Assembly (NCBI GenBank): GCA_903874965.1 | Contig: CAIQUD010000103.1 | Span: 1 to 51,093 of the forward strand | DNA length: 51,093 nucleotides | From: an uncultured Actinomycetes bacterium | GTDB lineage: Bacteria; Actinomycetota; Acidimicrobiia; Acidimicrobiales; RAAP-2 | Direction: 5' to 3' | In this document: in pieces, positions 16,437-24,939 of the stretch | Position numbering within the stretch: position 1 is the stretch's first letter | How the letters are laid out: each line of letters starts with the position of its first letter | Notes under the pieces: generated by a model | What the model saw: only the letters and a program-made list of their open reading frames with translations | Told to the model about the DNA's origin: nothing | Database searches by the model: none | Made by a program: the position numbers and the translations under genes

Positions 16437-16442
16437 GAGGAG
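16437..16442 (+). promoter_or_regulatory. Ribosome binding site of the MaoC gene
   Basis: GAGGAG, 6 nt before ATG 16449. It is one of the few strong Shine-Dalgarno sequences in the window and fixes the start. Confidence 0.7.
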
Positions 16443-16448
16443 AACAAC

Positions 16449-16901
16449 ATGGCTACAAGCGTGCATATCAGTGAATTTGCAGGACTCGTCGGGACCCATC
16501 TCGGGTACAGCGATCCCTACACCGTGACCCAAGAGCAGGTGAACCTATTCGCCGATGCGACCGGCGATCACCAGTGGATCCACGTCGATCCAGAGCGAGC
16601 CAAGACTGGACCGTTCGGTGGTCCTATTGCTCACGGCTACTTAACCCTCTCGTTGATTCCAACACTTCTTGGCTCAGTCCTTCATGTCGATGGAACCTCA
16701 ATGGGCGTCAACTACGGAACGAACAAGGTTCGCTTCTCGGCACCAGTTCATGTCGGATCAACCATTCGCGCGGGCGCGACTGTTGCAGAGGTCACGGACG
16801 TTGCCGGTGGCGTGCAGGTCTGCCTTGATGTCGTGGTTGACACAGAAGGCGCTGCGAAGCCGAACTGCGTCGCTCAGGTTGTCTACCGCTACTACTCCTG
16901 A
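16449..16901 (+). CDS. MaoC-like hotdog dehydratase ((R)-enoyl-CoA hydratase family)
   Basis: A 150-residue single hotdog domain. The hydratase-2 signature FADATGDHQWIHVDPERA holds the catalytic Asp40 and His45, and GPIAHGYLTLSL follows. Family members hydrate trans-2-enoyl-CoA to (R)-3-hydroxyacyl-CoA; the physiological substrate here is unknown. It starts at ATG 16449 after GAGGAG. The menaquinone methyltransferase gene begins 4 bases after its stop, so the two are probably co-transcribed, though no direct biochemical link is apparent. Confidence 0.9.
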   Translation: MATSVHISEFAGLVGTHLGYSDPYTVTQEQVNLFADATGDHQWIHVDPERAKTGPFGGPIAHGYLTLSLIPTLLGSVLHVDGTSMGVNYGTNKVRFSAPVHVGSTIRAGATVAEVTDVAGGVQVCLDVVVDTEGAAKPNCVAQVVYRYYS

Positions 16902-16905
16902 GTTA

Positions 16906-17622
16906 GTGGGCTCATTCGCTCAAGACACTTCCACCCTTCCCCAGGGCGAGGAGAAGACGACTGTTGTTCGGTCCATGTTCGATGCCATTGCACCGCGCTA
17001 TGAGCTGATCAATCGCCTCATCACCTTTGGACTCGACGCCAATTGGCGAAAGACGACGCTCAAGAGTTTGGGCCTTCCTCGTGGATCGCGCTTGCTCGAT
17101 CTCGCTTGCGGAACGGGCGACTTCACTCGCATGGCGACGGACGCAGGATTCGAGGTCGTTGGCGCAGACCTCTCCATTGGCATGCTCAGCGCCTCGAAGG
17201 GTTCGGTGAGAGGCGTCGAGGCAGATGCAGCCCATTTGCCCTTTCCTGATCACACGTTTGATGGACTTCTTTGTGGCTACGCACTTCGAAATTTCACCGA
17301 CCTCGAGGGCGCAATTGCCGAGATGAGTCGCGTGCTCCGGCCTGGTGGGCGCCTCGCAATTTTGGAGGTTGCCGCACCAAAGTCACGGTTCCTTCGATTT
17401 GGTTATGAACTTTGGTTCAACCGCTGCGTGCCATTTCTTGGAGGACTCTTGTCGGACAAGAACGCGTATGCCTACCTCCCGAAGTCGGTGGCCTACCTTC
17501 CAGAGCGAGACGGGCTCCTGCAGCTCTTCCGCAACAACGGATTCTCGGGCGTCAACCACCACGTCATCCTCGGAGGGCTCAGTCAACGCATCAGCGCGAC
17601 GAAACACGGTGTGCCTCAGTGA
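16906..17622 (+). CDS. menG: Demethylmenaquinone methyltransferase
   Basis: SAM-dependent C-methylation of demethylmenaquinone, the last step of menaquinone synthesis (UbiE/COQ5 family). It has 238 residues from GTG 16906. VRSMFDAIAPRYELINRLITFG is split here as the family N-terminal motif (residues about 21-42). The SAM-binding motif is LLDLACGTGDFTRMA, followed by GYALRNFTDLEGAIAEM and RVLRPGGRLAILE. The frame is open upstream through the MaoC gene, but only GTG 16906 gives family length. Its stop overlaps the menF start (GTGA), which supports the menaquinone rather than ubiquinone role. Confidence 0.93.
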   Translation: MGSFAQDTSTLPQGEEKTTVVRSMFDAIAPRYELINRLITFGLDANWRKTTLKSLGLPRGSRLLDLACGTGDFTRMATDAGFEVVGADLSIGMLSASKGSVRGVEADAAHLPFPDHTFDGLLCGYALRNFTDLEGAIAEMSRVLRPGGRLAILEVAAPKSRFLRFGYELWFNRCVPFLGGLLSDKNAYAYLPKSVAYLPERDGLLQLFRNNGFSGVNHHVILGGLSQRISATKHGVPQ

Positions 17623-18932
17623 CGTCACTTTCCCACCTCGTCGCACGCTCAGTTGTCGTCAATGGGCCAATTGACCCAATTGGACTTTCCGGCGAGGACG
17701 GCTGGTTACTCGCCGGAAGAGACTGTGTGATTGCGGCAGTGGGGCTTGCCGCGACGATCGACCTCCCGCTTGGCCTCCAGGGGGCAGCTGAAGCAGAGGT
17801 CTCACGCAACCTGTCATCCATCGTGCATTTTGATACCGCTGGTATTGGCCCTGCCGGGCTTCGGGCCTTTGGTGCACTTCCCTTCTCCCCAACTGCTCCC
17901 ACGCAATTGACCGTGCCTGCCCTCATTGTGCAGCGACGGGGTGACGGGACTTGGGTGGCAACATCAATTGCCAGTCATGACACGATGCCTCTCGTCTCGA
18001 CCGATGATGGAGAACTCGCCGAAGAGACGGAATCACCAAAGGTTCGTTCCGCCGTGGCCATGCCTACGCCTTCCGGGTATGAAGAAGCCGTCCAGGCGGC
18101 AACCAAGCAGATGGAACTGGGCGAACTCCAAAAGGTGGTGCTTGGTCGTCGCCTCACGGTGTCACTTGATCGGCCATTGGCGGTCACGCCGGCAATTCGA
18201 CGTCTCGCAGCCCGCGAACCGCTCTGCACCGTCTATGCCGTTCCGACGAGCCGTGGTCGTTTCTTCGGGGCATCTCCAGAACTCATTGTGACCAAACAGG
18301 GCACGACATTTCACTCTCGGCCGCTTGCCGGATCGGTGGCCATTGACGGATCTGACGCCGACGCTGCTCGAGAGCAGGCATTTGAAGCATCGGTCAAGAA
18401 CCAGCATGAGCATGAGTTGGTTGTGATCGACATGCTCGATCGATTGAGAAGCGTCTCGACATCGGTTGAAGCAGACCCTCAACCCTCACTGGTCATTCTT
18501 CGCTCGATTGCCCACTTGGGCACAGAAATCTCCGGGACGACTGCGCCGTGGCCAACAGGTCCCGATGCGCTCGAGCTCGCAGCCGCAATCGCTCCAACCC
18601 CCGCCGTCGGCGGCGTCCCGTTCGACCTTGCGGTTTCGGCGATTGCTGAACTTGAGGGTTTCGACCGGGGAGAGTGGGCAGGACTCGTTGGCTCAGTTGA
18701 TGCAGCCGGCGATGGAACGTTTGTCCTCGGCATTCGAGGTGCAACCACCAAGGGTTCCACCCTTGTCCTGCATGCAGGATGTGGGATCGTGGCCGAGTCA
18801 GACCCAAGTGAGGAGCTCGAAGAGACGACGTTCAAGCTTCGTGCGGTCCTCGATGTGCTGTTGCCTGGAGCTGCGGATCAACTATTTGCCGCACTCAGCG
18901 GCCGAACAACCGACCAATCCCACGGCGCGTAA
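17619..18932 (+). CDS. menF: Isochorismate synthase
   Basis: Converts chorismate to isochorismate, the entry to menaquinone. It has 437 residues from the GTG at 17619, which overlaps the menG stop. The chorismate-binding domain fills the C-terminal half: ELQKVVLGRRL, FFGASPELIV, RPLAGSVAIDG, HEHELVVIDML, PTPAVGGVPFDLA, and the closing HAGCGIVAESDPSEELEET. The motif PTPAVGG and the basic residue in QKVVLGRR are typical of isochorismate rather than anthranilate synthases. Its last 38 bases overlap the convergent mannosyltransferase gene. Confidence 0.92.
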   Translation: MTSLSHLVARSVVVNGPIDPIGLSGEDGWLLAGRDCVIAAVGLAATIDLPLGLQGAAEAEVSRNLSSIVHFDTAGIGPAGLRAFGALPFSPTAPTQLTVPALIVQRRGDGTWVATSIASHDTMPLVSTDDGELAEETESPKVRSAVAMPTPSGYEEAVQAATKQMELGELQKVVLGRRLTVSLDRPLAVTPAIRRLAAREPLCTVYAVPTSRGRFFGASPELIVTKQGTTFHSRPLAGSVAIDGSDADAAREQAFEASVKNQHEHELVVIDMLDRLRSVSTSVEADPQPSLVILRSIAHLGTEISGTTAPWPTGPDALELAAAIAPTPAVGGVPFDLAVSAIAELEGFDRGEWAGLVGSVDAAGDGTFVLGIRGATTKGSTLVLHAGCGIVAESDPSEELEETTFKLRAVLDVLLPGAADQLFAALSGRTTDQSHGA

Positions 18933-19608
18933 CCATCACGAGTGCCTCAACAACGATTGAGCCAGACATCTTCGACTCGCCAACCTCACGGTCAACGAAC
19001 GAGATAGGGACTTCGAGAATCTTCACCCCAGCGCGTCGAGCCCGGTAGGTCATCTCGACTTGGAAGCCATATCCGTCAAGCGTGACCTCTTGGTAGCCAA
19101 TGAGGCCAAGTGCCTCGGGCGAGTAAACCCGAAATCCAGCTGTCGCGTCTTTCACGTTCAGCCCAAGCAAGGCGGAGGAGTAGAGATTTCCACCTTTCGA
19201 GAGCATGGTTCGCTGCCAAGACCACTTTGGAATGGTTCCGCCGGCGACGTAGCGCGACCCAATGACGAGCCCCGCACCTCCAGCGGCAGCTGCGAGCAGC
19301 GAAGGAAGTTGCTCCGGATCATGGGAGAAATCTGCGTCCATCTCGACGAGTGCGTCATAGCCGTGGTCAATCCCCCAGCGAAATCCCTCGCGGTAGGCCC
19401 CACCGAGACCTGACTTTGCAGGACGCGAGAGCAGGTGGACGGCGTCATCATTCTCCATGAACCCTTGGACAACTTGCGCCGTCCCATCAGGACTGGAGTC
19501 ATCAACAATGAGGAGATCGGCCTCTGGGACGGCCTCTCTCAGCGCAGGGATCATTTTCGCAAGATTCTCTGACTCGTTGTAAGTCGGCATAACGACGAGT
19601 GCTCGCAC
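18895..19608 (-). CDS. Polyprenol monophosphomannose synthase (GT2)
   Basis: Likely transfers mannose from GDP-mannose to polyprenyl phosphate, supplying the lipid-linked mannose donor for lipomannans and protein mannosylation. It has 237 residues from GTG 19608. GT2 motifs: VVMPTYNESENL, LLIVDDSSPDGTAQ, YDALVEMDADFSHDPEQ (metal-binding DAD), ATAGFRVY and the C-terminal SFVDREVGESKMSGSI. It has no fused acyltransferase domain and no C-terminal membrane helices, so it resembles the catalytic half of actinobacterial Ppm1. A longer frame to 19686 exists; GTG 19608 begins the domain and has a TAGGGT box 8 nt upstream. Confidence 0.88.
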   Translation of the reverse strand: MRALVVMPTYNESENLAKMIPALREAVPEADLLIVDDSSPDGTAQVVQGFMENDDAVHLLSRPAKSGLGGAYREGFRWGIDHGYDALVEMDADFSHDPEQLPSLLAAAAGGAGLVIGSRYVAGGTIPKWSWQRTMLSKGGNLYSSALLGLNVKDATAGFRVYSPEALGLIGYQEVTLDGYGFQVEMTYRARRAGVKILEVPISFVDREVGESKMSGSIVVEALVMVTRRGIGRLFGR

Positions 19609-19616
19609 GGGACTGA

Positions 19617-19622
19617 ACCCTA
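19617..19622 (-). promoter_or_regulatory. Putative -10 box for leaderless mannosyltransferase transcript
   Basis: TAGGGT on the minus strand, 8 nt before GTG 19608. It lies in the 18 bases that separate this gene from the first possible start of the divergent membrane gene. Confidence 0.4.
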
Positions 19623-19626
19623 GACG

Positions 19627-20820
19627 ATGATCGAACGAGAATGCCTCAAATTTGGAACCGACAAACGAGCCCATGCGTGTAAACATGGGCTTGTGGCATT
19701 ACAAGGGGCCGGATCAGACGACAGCCCAACTTCGCGACGAAATGGTGACGCCAATCAAACTTCACCATTCGAAACTGCCAGGAACTGGTTGAAGCATCCA
19801 ACGGTTCGGCGATCCGTCGCTCAGACGGTCACCGTGATCGTGATCATCTTCCTCATCGAGTACGTCGTCATTCCGAATTTTGCCAAGGCACGACAATCAA
19901 TTTCTCTTCTTGGCCGAGTCAACATTGCCTTGGTCATCCTTGCCGTGATCGCTGAAGCTGGAGCACTGCTGGCGTACGCGGAGCTCACACGGTCCGTACT
20001 CACCCCGGTCGCACCGAGTCGAATGACGGTGCTCCGAATCAACCTCTCAAGTTTCGCCCTGAGTCATGTGCTTCCAGCAGGAAGTGCAACCGGTGGAGCA
20101 CTTGGCTACCGCTTGCTCCTCACCGCAGGGGTGCCGGGGACGACGGCAGGATTTGGTCTCGGCGTCCAAGCTATTGGGTCTGCAGTGGTCCTTAATGTGA
20201 TCTTCTGGCTCGCACTCTTCATCTCCATTCCCCTGAATGGCTTCAACCCCCTCTATGGCTATGCCGCACTTGCGGGAGTGGTGTTGTTCGCGGTGTTCGC
20301 TGGAACGCTGGTCCTGCTTTCACGCGGTGAATTGAAATCAGAGAGTTGGTTTCGTAAGGTCGCCGATCGACTTCCCTTTGTGCAGGCCGACACGGTTGAT
20401 CGATTGCTTCGGTCAGTCGCCGAGCGCATCACCGTCTTGATCAAGAACAGAACGGTGCTCGGGAGTGCACTCGGCTATGCCGCGCTCAACTGGTTACTTG
20501 ATGCACTGAGTCTTTGGATCTTCGTCTGGGCATTTGGCGTCGCCATGAACCCAGTTGACCTTCTCGTCGCCTATGGGCTGGCCAATATTTTGGCGGTGAT
20601 CCCCGTGACGCCTGGTGGCCTTGGCGTGATTGAAGGCGTTCTGATCCCGACCCTCGTTGGATTTCACGTCCCAAATGGCGTCGCCGTGTTCGCCGTATTG
20701 GCCTACCGGCTCTTCAACTTCTGGCTGCCCATTCCCATTGGTGGTGCTTCCTACCTCAGCCTTCGCATTGGTCGGTTCCAAATCGGACCACGAGTGCTCC
20801 CGCCTGCAGAACTGACCTAG
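19627..20820 (+). CDS. Flippase-like integral membrane protein (LPG synthase TM/UPF0104 family)
   Basis: A polytopic membrane protein of up to 397 residues, of the family that includes the membrane domain of lysylphosphatidylglycerol synthases and AglD-type proteins. Typical elements: SSFALSHVLPAGSATGGALGYRLL in the first third (about 140-165) and PVTPGGLGVIEGVLIPTL near the end (about 332-349). About eight hydrophobic helices can be seen. No soluble aminoacyl-transferase domain follows, so it is not a complete MprF. The start is uncertain: ATG 19627 leaves almost no promoter space, and GTG 19693 also fits. Lying beside a polyprenol-P-mannose synthase, it may move a lipid-linked intermediate (inference). 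Confidence 0.85.
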   Translation: MIERECLKFGTDKRAHACKHGLVALQGAGSDDSPTSRRNGDANQTSPFETARNWLKHPTVRRSVAQTVTVIVIIFLIEYVVIPNFAKARQSISLLGRVNIALVILAVIAEAGALLAYAELTRSVLTPVAPSRMTVLRINLSSFALSHVLPAGSATGGALGYRLLLTAGVPGTTAGFGLGVQAIGSAVVLNVIFWLALFISIPLNGFNPLYGYAALAGVVLFAVFAGTLVLLSRGELKSESWFRKVADRLPFVQADTVDRLLRSVAERITVLIKNRTVLGSALGYAALNWLLDALSLWIFVWAFGVAMNPVDLLVAYGLANILAVIPVTPGGLGVIEGVLIPTLVGFHVPNGVAVFAVLAYRLFNFWLPIPIGGASYLSLRIGRFQIGPRVLPPAELT

Positions 20821-20846
20821 CGGCTCGAGCGTCCTCTCGACCTAGG
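20816..20846. terminator. Possible weak bidirectional hairpin between convergent genes
   Basis: Arms CCTAG...TCGAG and CTCGA...CTAGG form a 10-bp interrupted stem with a 4/1 bulge and a 6-base loop, sitting exactly between the stop of the flippase-like gene and the stop of ppk. It has no U-tract on either side, so it would be at best a weak stem. It occurs at the only convergent pair in the window whose ends do not overlap. Confidence 0.3.
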
Positions 20847-23001
20847 CGGAAGGGACACGGTCAGCAACAGGAGTGGATGCGACTTCAAGCCAAAGCCGAG
20901 AACGAACAATGGCCTCTTGCTTCAGTTCTGCCTGCAAGGAGACACCGTTCTCACCATGAAGCCGGTTCCACACTCCTGAGCCGTTGAGAACCCACGCTTG
21001 CTGGTCATCGGTGAACACCAGATCAAGCAGGCTCGTCAATCGGTCTCGTAGGTCGACTTGCAACACCGGCGTCAACACTTCAATGCGCCGGTCAAGATTC
21101 CGTTCCATGAGGTCCGCTGAACCCATAAAGATCTCTTCGCCACTTCGTTCGGGTCGGCCGAAGGCGTAGATCCGACTGTGCTCCAAAAATTCTCCGGCAA
21201 TCGATCGCACAACAATGTTGTCAGAAAGGCCTGGAACTTGGGCACGAACACAACAGAGCGATCGCACGCACAGCTGCACATCAACCCCAGCGGCAGAGGC
21301 ACGATAGAGCGCATTAATGATGACCGGATCAGTGAGTCCATTGAGCTTCAATCGAATACGCCCGACGGGTCCGAGCGCGCACTGTTGTTCGATCTTCTCG
21401 AGGATGGTACTTCTGAGCGTCACTGGTGACACCAAGAGGCGGTGATAGGTCACGTGGTGACTGAATCCAGTGAGGTAATTGAAGAGCTGACCAACGTCTT
21501 CGCCAATGACGGGATCTGCAGTGAAGAGTCCAAGATCTTCATACTGGCGAGCGGTCTTTGAGTTGTAGTTCCCGGTCCCGATGTGGCAATACCGTCGGAT
21601 GCCGTCGGCCTCTCGGCGCAGAATAAGCGCCGTTTTCGAGTGAGTCTTCAAGCCAACGAGGCCGTAGACAACATGAACGCCCGAATCTTCAAGCGTCTTT
21701 GCCCATCCAATGTTCGCTGCCTCATCAAAGCGAGCCTTCAACTCAACGAATGCCGCGACCTGCTTGCCTTGCTCTGCTGCATGAACGAGTGCCGCAATAA
21801 TCGGGGAATTCCCAGAGGTTCGATAAAGCGTCTGCTTGATGCCAAGAACATCAGGATCATTCGCCGCCTGCGCAATAAATGCCTCAACCGACATGGCAAA
21901 CGAGTCATAGGGGTGGTGAACCAGAATGTCCCCGTTTTGGAGTGCGCTGAAGAGATCGACCGTGCCGCCCTCGGGCGTGGAGATGCCCGCCGGAGGAAGA
22001 GGGTTCCAAGGCTCCGCCTTCAACTCTGGGAAGTCGAGTGAGGCAATGCCCCAAAGGGCAGAGAGGCCGAGCAATGCCCTCGTGGTGAACACCTGGTCAG
22101 GACGAAGGTCGAGCTCTCGAAGCAACGTATCGAGCAAATTGCCGTCCACCGGCTCTGAAACTTCGATGCGCACCGCATGACCAAACCGGCGCCGCCGAAG
22201 TTCAGCCTCAAGTGCGACGAGAAGGTCGTCCGCTTCATCCTCTTCAACAACGAGGTCTGCATTGCGGGTGATTCTGAAGATCTGGTGCTGACCGACTTCC
22301 ATTCCAGGAAAGAGCCGTGCGAGATGCTCGGCGATGATTTCCTCCAACGGAATGAAGCGAATGCCCTCATCAAGCTCGAGGAACCGAGGAAGGACATCAG
22401 GCACCTTGACCCTCGCCACTCGACTCTCTCCCGACTTTGGATCGTTGACCCGAACGAGGAGGTTGATGGAACGGTCAGAAATATAAGGAAATGGGTGGCC
22501 AACATCCACCGAAAGCGGCGTCAGAATTGGGAAGATCTCACGTTCGAAACGAACACCCAAGTCCGCCCGTTCAGTGTGACTGAGGTCTGCCCAGGTCTGG
22601 ATCGTGATCCCTGCACTCGTGAGACTTGGGAGCAACGCTGAACTCAGCAGCGCGTCTTGACGATCCATGAGCGCGTGCACAGCGCTGCGGACTGCTTTCA
22701 ATTGCTCTTTAGGTCGAAGTCCGTCGGGTGAGCGAGTCGTGACACCTGCGGCGATCTGATCTTCGAGATTTGCGACTCTGACTTGGAAGAATTCATCAAT
22801 GAGATCTGCGTAGATGGCGACAAACTTCACTCGATCGAGAACCGGAACCTCTTGATCAGAGGCAAGGTCGAGCAGGCGGTCAGCGAACTGCAGTCGTGAC
22901 AATTCACGGTTCGCAAAGCGGGCGCGGCCGAACTCGGATTCGAGAGGATTTAACTCGGCGCCGTGTTGTCCGGGGTGGTGCGAGTTCGTATGGCTGCTCA
23001 T
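20842..23001 (-). CDS. ppk: Polyphosphate kinase 1
   Basis: Reversibly polymerises the gamma-phosphate of ATP into polyphosphate. It has 719 residues with the four PPK1 domains in order. The phospho-accepting histidine is His473 in RYCHIGTGNYN. The phospholipase-D-like C-terminal domains are marked by ELKARFDEAANI, GLVGLKTHSK and SADLMERNLDRRIEV. It starts at ATG 23001 with an AGGAAG ribosome site 10 nt upstream, and is divergent from the FtsW/RodA-like gene. It is not linked to phosphate-regulon genes here, and no pho-box-like direct repeats were noticed in the 62-base intergenic region, which holds a palindrome instead. Confidence 0.97.
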   Translation of the reverse strand: MSSHTNSHHPGQHGAELNPLESEFGRARFANRELSRLQFADRLLDLASDQEVPVLDRVKFVAIYADLIDEFFQVRVANLEDQIAAGVTTRSPDGLRPKEQLKAVRSAVHALMDRQDALLSSALLPSLTSAGITIQTWADLSHTERADLGVRFEREIFPILTPLSVDVGHPFPYISDRSINLLVRVNDPKSGESRVARVKVPDVLPRFLELDEGIRFIPLEEIIAEHLARLFPGMEVGQHQIFRITRNADLVVEEDEADDLLVALEAELRRRRFGHAVRIEVSEPVDGNLLDTLLRELDLRPDQVFTTRALLGLSALWGIASLDFPELKAEPWNPLPPAGISTPEGGTVDLFSALQNGDILVHHPYDSFAMSVEAFIAQAANDPDVLGIKQTLYRTSGNSPIIAALVHAAEQGKQVAAFVELKARFDEAANIGWAKTLEDSGVHVVYGLVGLKTHSKTALILRREADGIRRYCHIGTGNYNSKTARQYEDLGLFTADPVIGEDVGQLFNYLTGFSHHVTYHRLLVSPVTLRSTILEKIEQQCALGPVGRIRLKLNGLTDPVIINALYRASAAGVDVQLCVRSLCCVRAQVPGLSDNIVVRSIAGEFLEHSRIYAFGRPERSGEEIFMGSADLMERNLDRRIEVLTPVLQVDLRDRLTSLLDLVFTDDQQAWVLNGSGVWNRLHGENGVSLQAELKQEAIVRSRLWLEVASTPVADRVPSA

Positions 23002-23011
23002 GTACTTCGAT

Positions 23012-23017
23012 CTTCCT
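23012..23017 (-). promoter_or_regulatory. Ribosome binding site of ppk
   Basis: AGGAAG on the minus strand, 10 nt before ATG 23001. Together with a TACGCT box in the palindrome it predicts a leader of about 27 nt. Confidence 0.45.
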
Positions 23018-23034
23018 GTCTTCCGTCCATCGTC

Positions 23035-23057
23035 AGCGTAGTTCTCGCAACTACGCT
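23035..23057. promoter_or_regulatory. Perfect 9-bp palindrome carrying two outward TACGCT -10 boxes
   Basis: Arms AGCGTAGTT and AACTACGCT around a 5-base spacer (CTCGC), between the divergent genes ppk and the FtsW/RodA-like gene. Each arm contains TACGCT reading outward, at 23052-23057 on plus and 23035-23040 on minus. The plus copy is 6 nt from GTG 23064, and the minus copy would place the ppk start site near 23028. It could be two back-to-back core promoters, a dimeric repressor operator, or both. Confidence 0.55.
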
Positions 23058-23063
23058 CGGCGT

Positions 23064-24554
23064 GTGGCCCAAGATCCTGTTAACACGGTTGTACCCCAAG
23101 ATCTTGGGAAATCCCACTTCTTTCCTCCGTATCAGTTCGGAGCAAAACCTCGCCGACGAAGTGAGCTCGGGATGCTGCTCATGGCAGATGCGTTGGTACT
23201 TGCCTTTTGGTGGCTCTTAGAACTCAGTCGGACGAATACTCCTCCGACGTCTTGGTGGCCAATGGTTGGCTGCATTGGCGGTATGTCGGGCATCCTCCAT
23301 CTAGCGAATCGGTGGCTCGCACCTCGGGCAAATGCGATCTTCTTGCCGGTTGTTGTGGTGCTCAATGGCCTTGGCTACCTGACGATTCTGCGTTGGTGGC
23401 CACTCCACGGATCTGGAGCGTCATCACTTGCACACAATCGAGCAGTCCTTCAGGCTGTCTGGACGGGAGTTGGCTGCCTGCTCTACGTGCTCACGCTCTT
23501 CGTCGTTCGACGTTCGCGTGATCTTGACCGTTACCGGTCAATCTCGTTGTTGATTGCCATCATCCTCATGCTTTCACCACTGCTTCCTGGAATTGGTGCA
23601 ACCGTCAACGGTGCCCGGCTTTGGTTGCATCTCTTTGGATTCTCGGTCCAGCCAATCGAATTCGCCAAGATCTTGCTTTGTTTGTTCTTTGCGTCGTACT
23701 TTGCCGAAAACCGGGAGTTGCTGTCGGTCAATTCAGCCCGGATCGGCAATCGCCTCTACCTCGACCCCCGACCAATGCTGCCAATCTTGGCGGTTTGGGG
23801 TCTCACCATGGTGGTCATTGGTGGGGAAAATGACATTGGCTTTGCATTGCTCGTGTTCTCCGTGTTCATTGCACTGCTGTGGGTGACGACAGGACGCTGG
23901 GCCTATCTCATCGTTGGTTTCTCGATGTTTGGAGTTGGCGCCTACTTGGCAAGTCATCTCTTCGCACAGTTCAATCAGCGAGTCTCCATCTGGCTTGATC
24001 CATGGACGCAAGACCTCATCAATGGTCGGGGGCGACAGATTGTCCAAGGTTGGTATTCCCTAGCTGCAGGTGGTGTGACCGGAACGGGCCTCGGCCTTGG
24101 TCAAGCCGGCAGGTGGGTGTCGGAGATCACCAACGACATGATCCTGACGTCGATTGGCGAAGAACTCGGACTGCTTGGTTGTTCGGTCATCGTCATTTGC
24201 TTTGTGCTCTACGTCGGTGCTGGACTCCGCACCGCGCAGCGAGCGCGCTCCGTCTTCAGTCGACTGGCTGCGGTCGCCATGACGCTCATCGTTGGCCTCC
24301 AGGCATTCTTCATCATGGCTGGAGTGCTTCGACTGCTTCCTCTGACAGGAATCGCGCTGCCCTTCGTTGCCTATGGAGGTTCAACGTTGATGGCGAACTA
24401 CATCTTGACGGCGGTCCTCATGAGAATCTCCGACGAAGAACCTGGCGTGCCTCCGGCGAGACCTGGAGGGCCGGCGATCGTCGAACCGCCTAAACGAGGA
24501 GTGTTACGTCGACGAGGATCGGCGCCCCTCCCGGATGGCGAAGTGCTGCGTTAA
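23064..24554 (+). CDS. FtsW/RodA/SpoVE (SEDS) family protein, long actinobacterial type
   Basis: Probable peptidoglycan glycosyltransferase of the SEDS family; 496 residues from GTG 23064. Four hydrophobic helices precede the core, as in the RodA found beside pbpA in mycobacteria, with the segment RWLAPRANAIFLPVVVVLNG. The core follows: NGARLWLHLFGFSVQPIEFAK is split across about 190-210. The catalytic-loop aspartate is in EITNDMILTSIGEELGLLG, and the end has LPLTGIALPFVAYGGSTLM. No class B penicillin-binding protein partner or PknB/FHA genes are adjacent. The last 65 bases overlap the convergent nuclease-family gene. FtsW and RodA cannot be told apart with confidence from this alone. Confidence 0.9.
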   Translation: MAQDPVNTVVPQDLGKSHFFPPYQFGAKPRRRSELGMLLMADALVLAFWWLLELSRTNTPPTSWWPMVGCIGGMSGILHLANRWLAPRANAIFLPVVVVLNGLGYLTILRWWPLHGSGASSLAHNRAVLQAVWTGVGCLLYVLTLFVVRRSRDLDRYRSISLLIAIILMLSPLLPGIGATVNGARLWLHLFGFSVQPIEFAKILLCLFFASYFAENRELLSVNSARIGNRLYLDPRPMLPILAVWGLTMVVIGGENDIGFALLVFSVFIALLWVTTGRWAYLIVGFSMFGVGAYLASHLFAQFNQRVSIWLDPWTQDLINGRGRQIVQGWYSLAAGGVTGTGLGLGQAGRWVSEITNDMILTSIGEELGLLGCSVIVICFVLYVGAGLRTAQRARSVFSRLAAVAMTLIVGLQAFFIMAGVLRLLPLTGIALPFVAYGGSTLMANYILTAVLMRISDEEPGVPPARPGGPAIVEPPKRGVLRRRGSAPLPDGEVLR

Positions 24555-24939
24555 TCGCATCACTTGCCCTGCACGAGATCACCTCTCGGCCTCGTTGTCC
24601 GAGAAGATCGAGTTCCGCAGAGAAGTTGCCGCCAACGAGCCCAGTGATGCGGGCAGCAATGACATCAATGTTGTTGCGTTGCAGCACCGACGCCAAGAGA
24701 TCCTGGGATGTAGGTCGGCTCGATGGTCGATCCTCCAAGATCGCCGCGATCGCGGCTCCGTCAGCGAGTCCAACCGGAAAACTCAATGCTCGATACGGTG
24801 GTTCTTGCTCGTGAAGGTTGACCGTTGGAAACTGGTCAGGCAAATCGACGAGCACACTGCCAACGACAACTACCGCATAGTCCGGCATTCTCGGCGCCTG
24901 TGCGTCTTCGGTACCGCTCGAACTCTCGCTACTCGTCAT
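24490..24939 (-). CDS. Bifunctional nuclease family (DUF151/BFN) protein
   Basis: A 149-residue protein of the BFN domain family. A plant member has RNase and DNase activity; bacterial members are uncharacterised. The core spans about 30-149: LPDQFPTVNLHEQEPPYRAL, FPVGLADGAAIAAILE, RPTSQDLLASVLQ, CRASDAINAALRHPGGAPILVD. The first 18 residues are a low-complexity Ser/Glu tail. It begins with ATGA overlapping the rodA stop, and its 3' end overlaps the convergent SEDS gene by 65 bases. It is the last gene of the long minus-strand run. Confidence 0.85.
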   Translation of the reverse strand: MTSSESSSGTEDAQAPRMPDYAVVVVGSVLVDLPDQFPTVNLHEQEPPYRALSFPVGLADGAAIAAILEDRPSSRPTSQDLLASVLQRNNIDVIAARITGLVGGNFSAELDLLGQRGREVISCRASDAINAALRHPGGAPILVDVTLLV

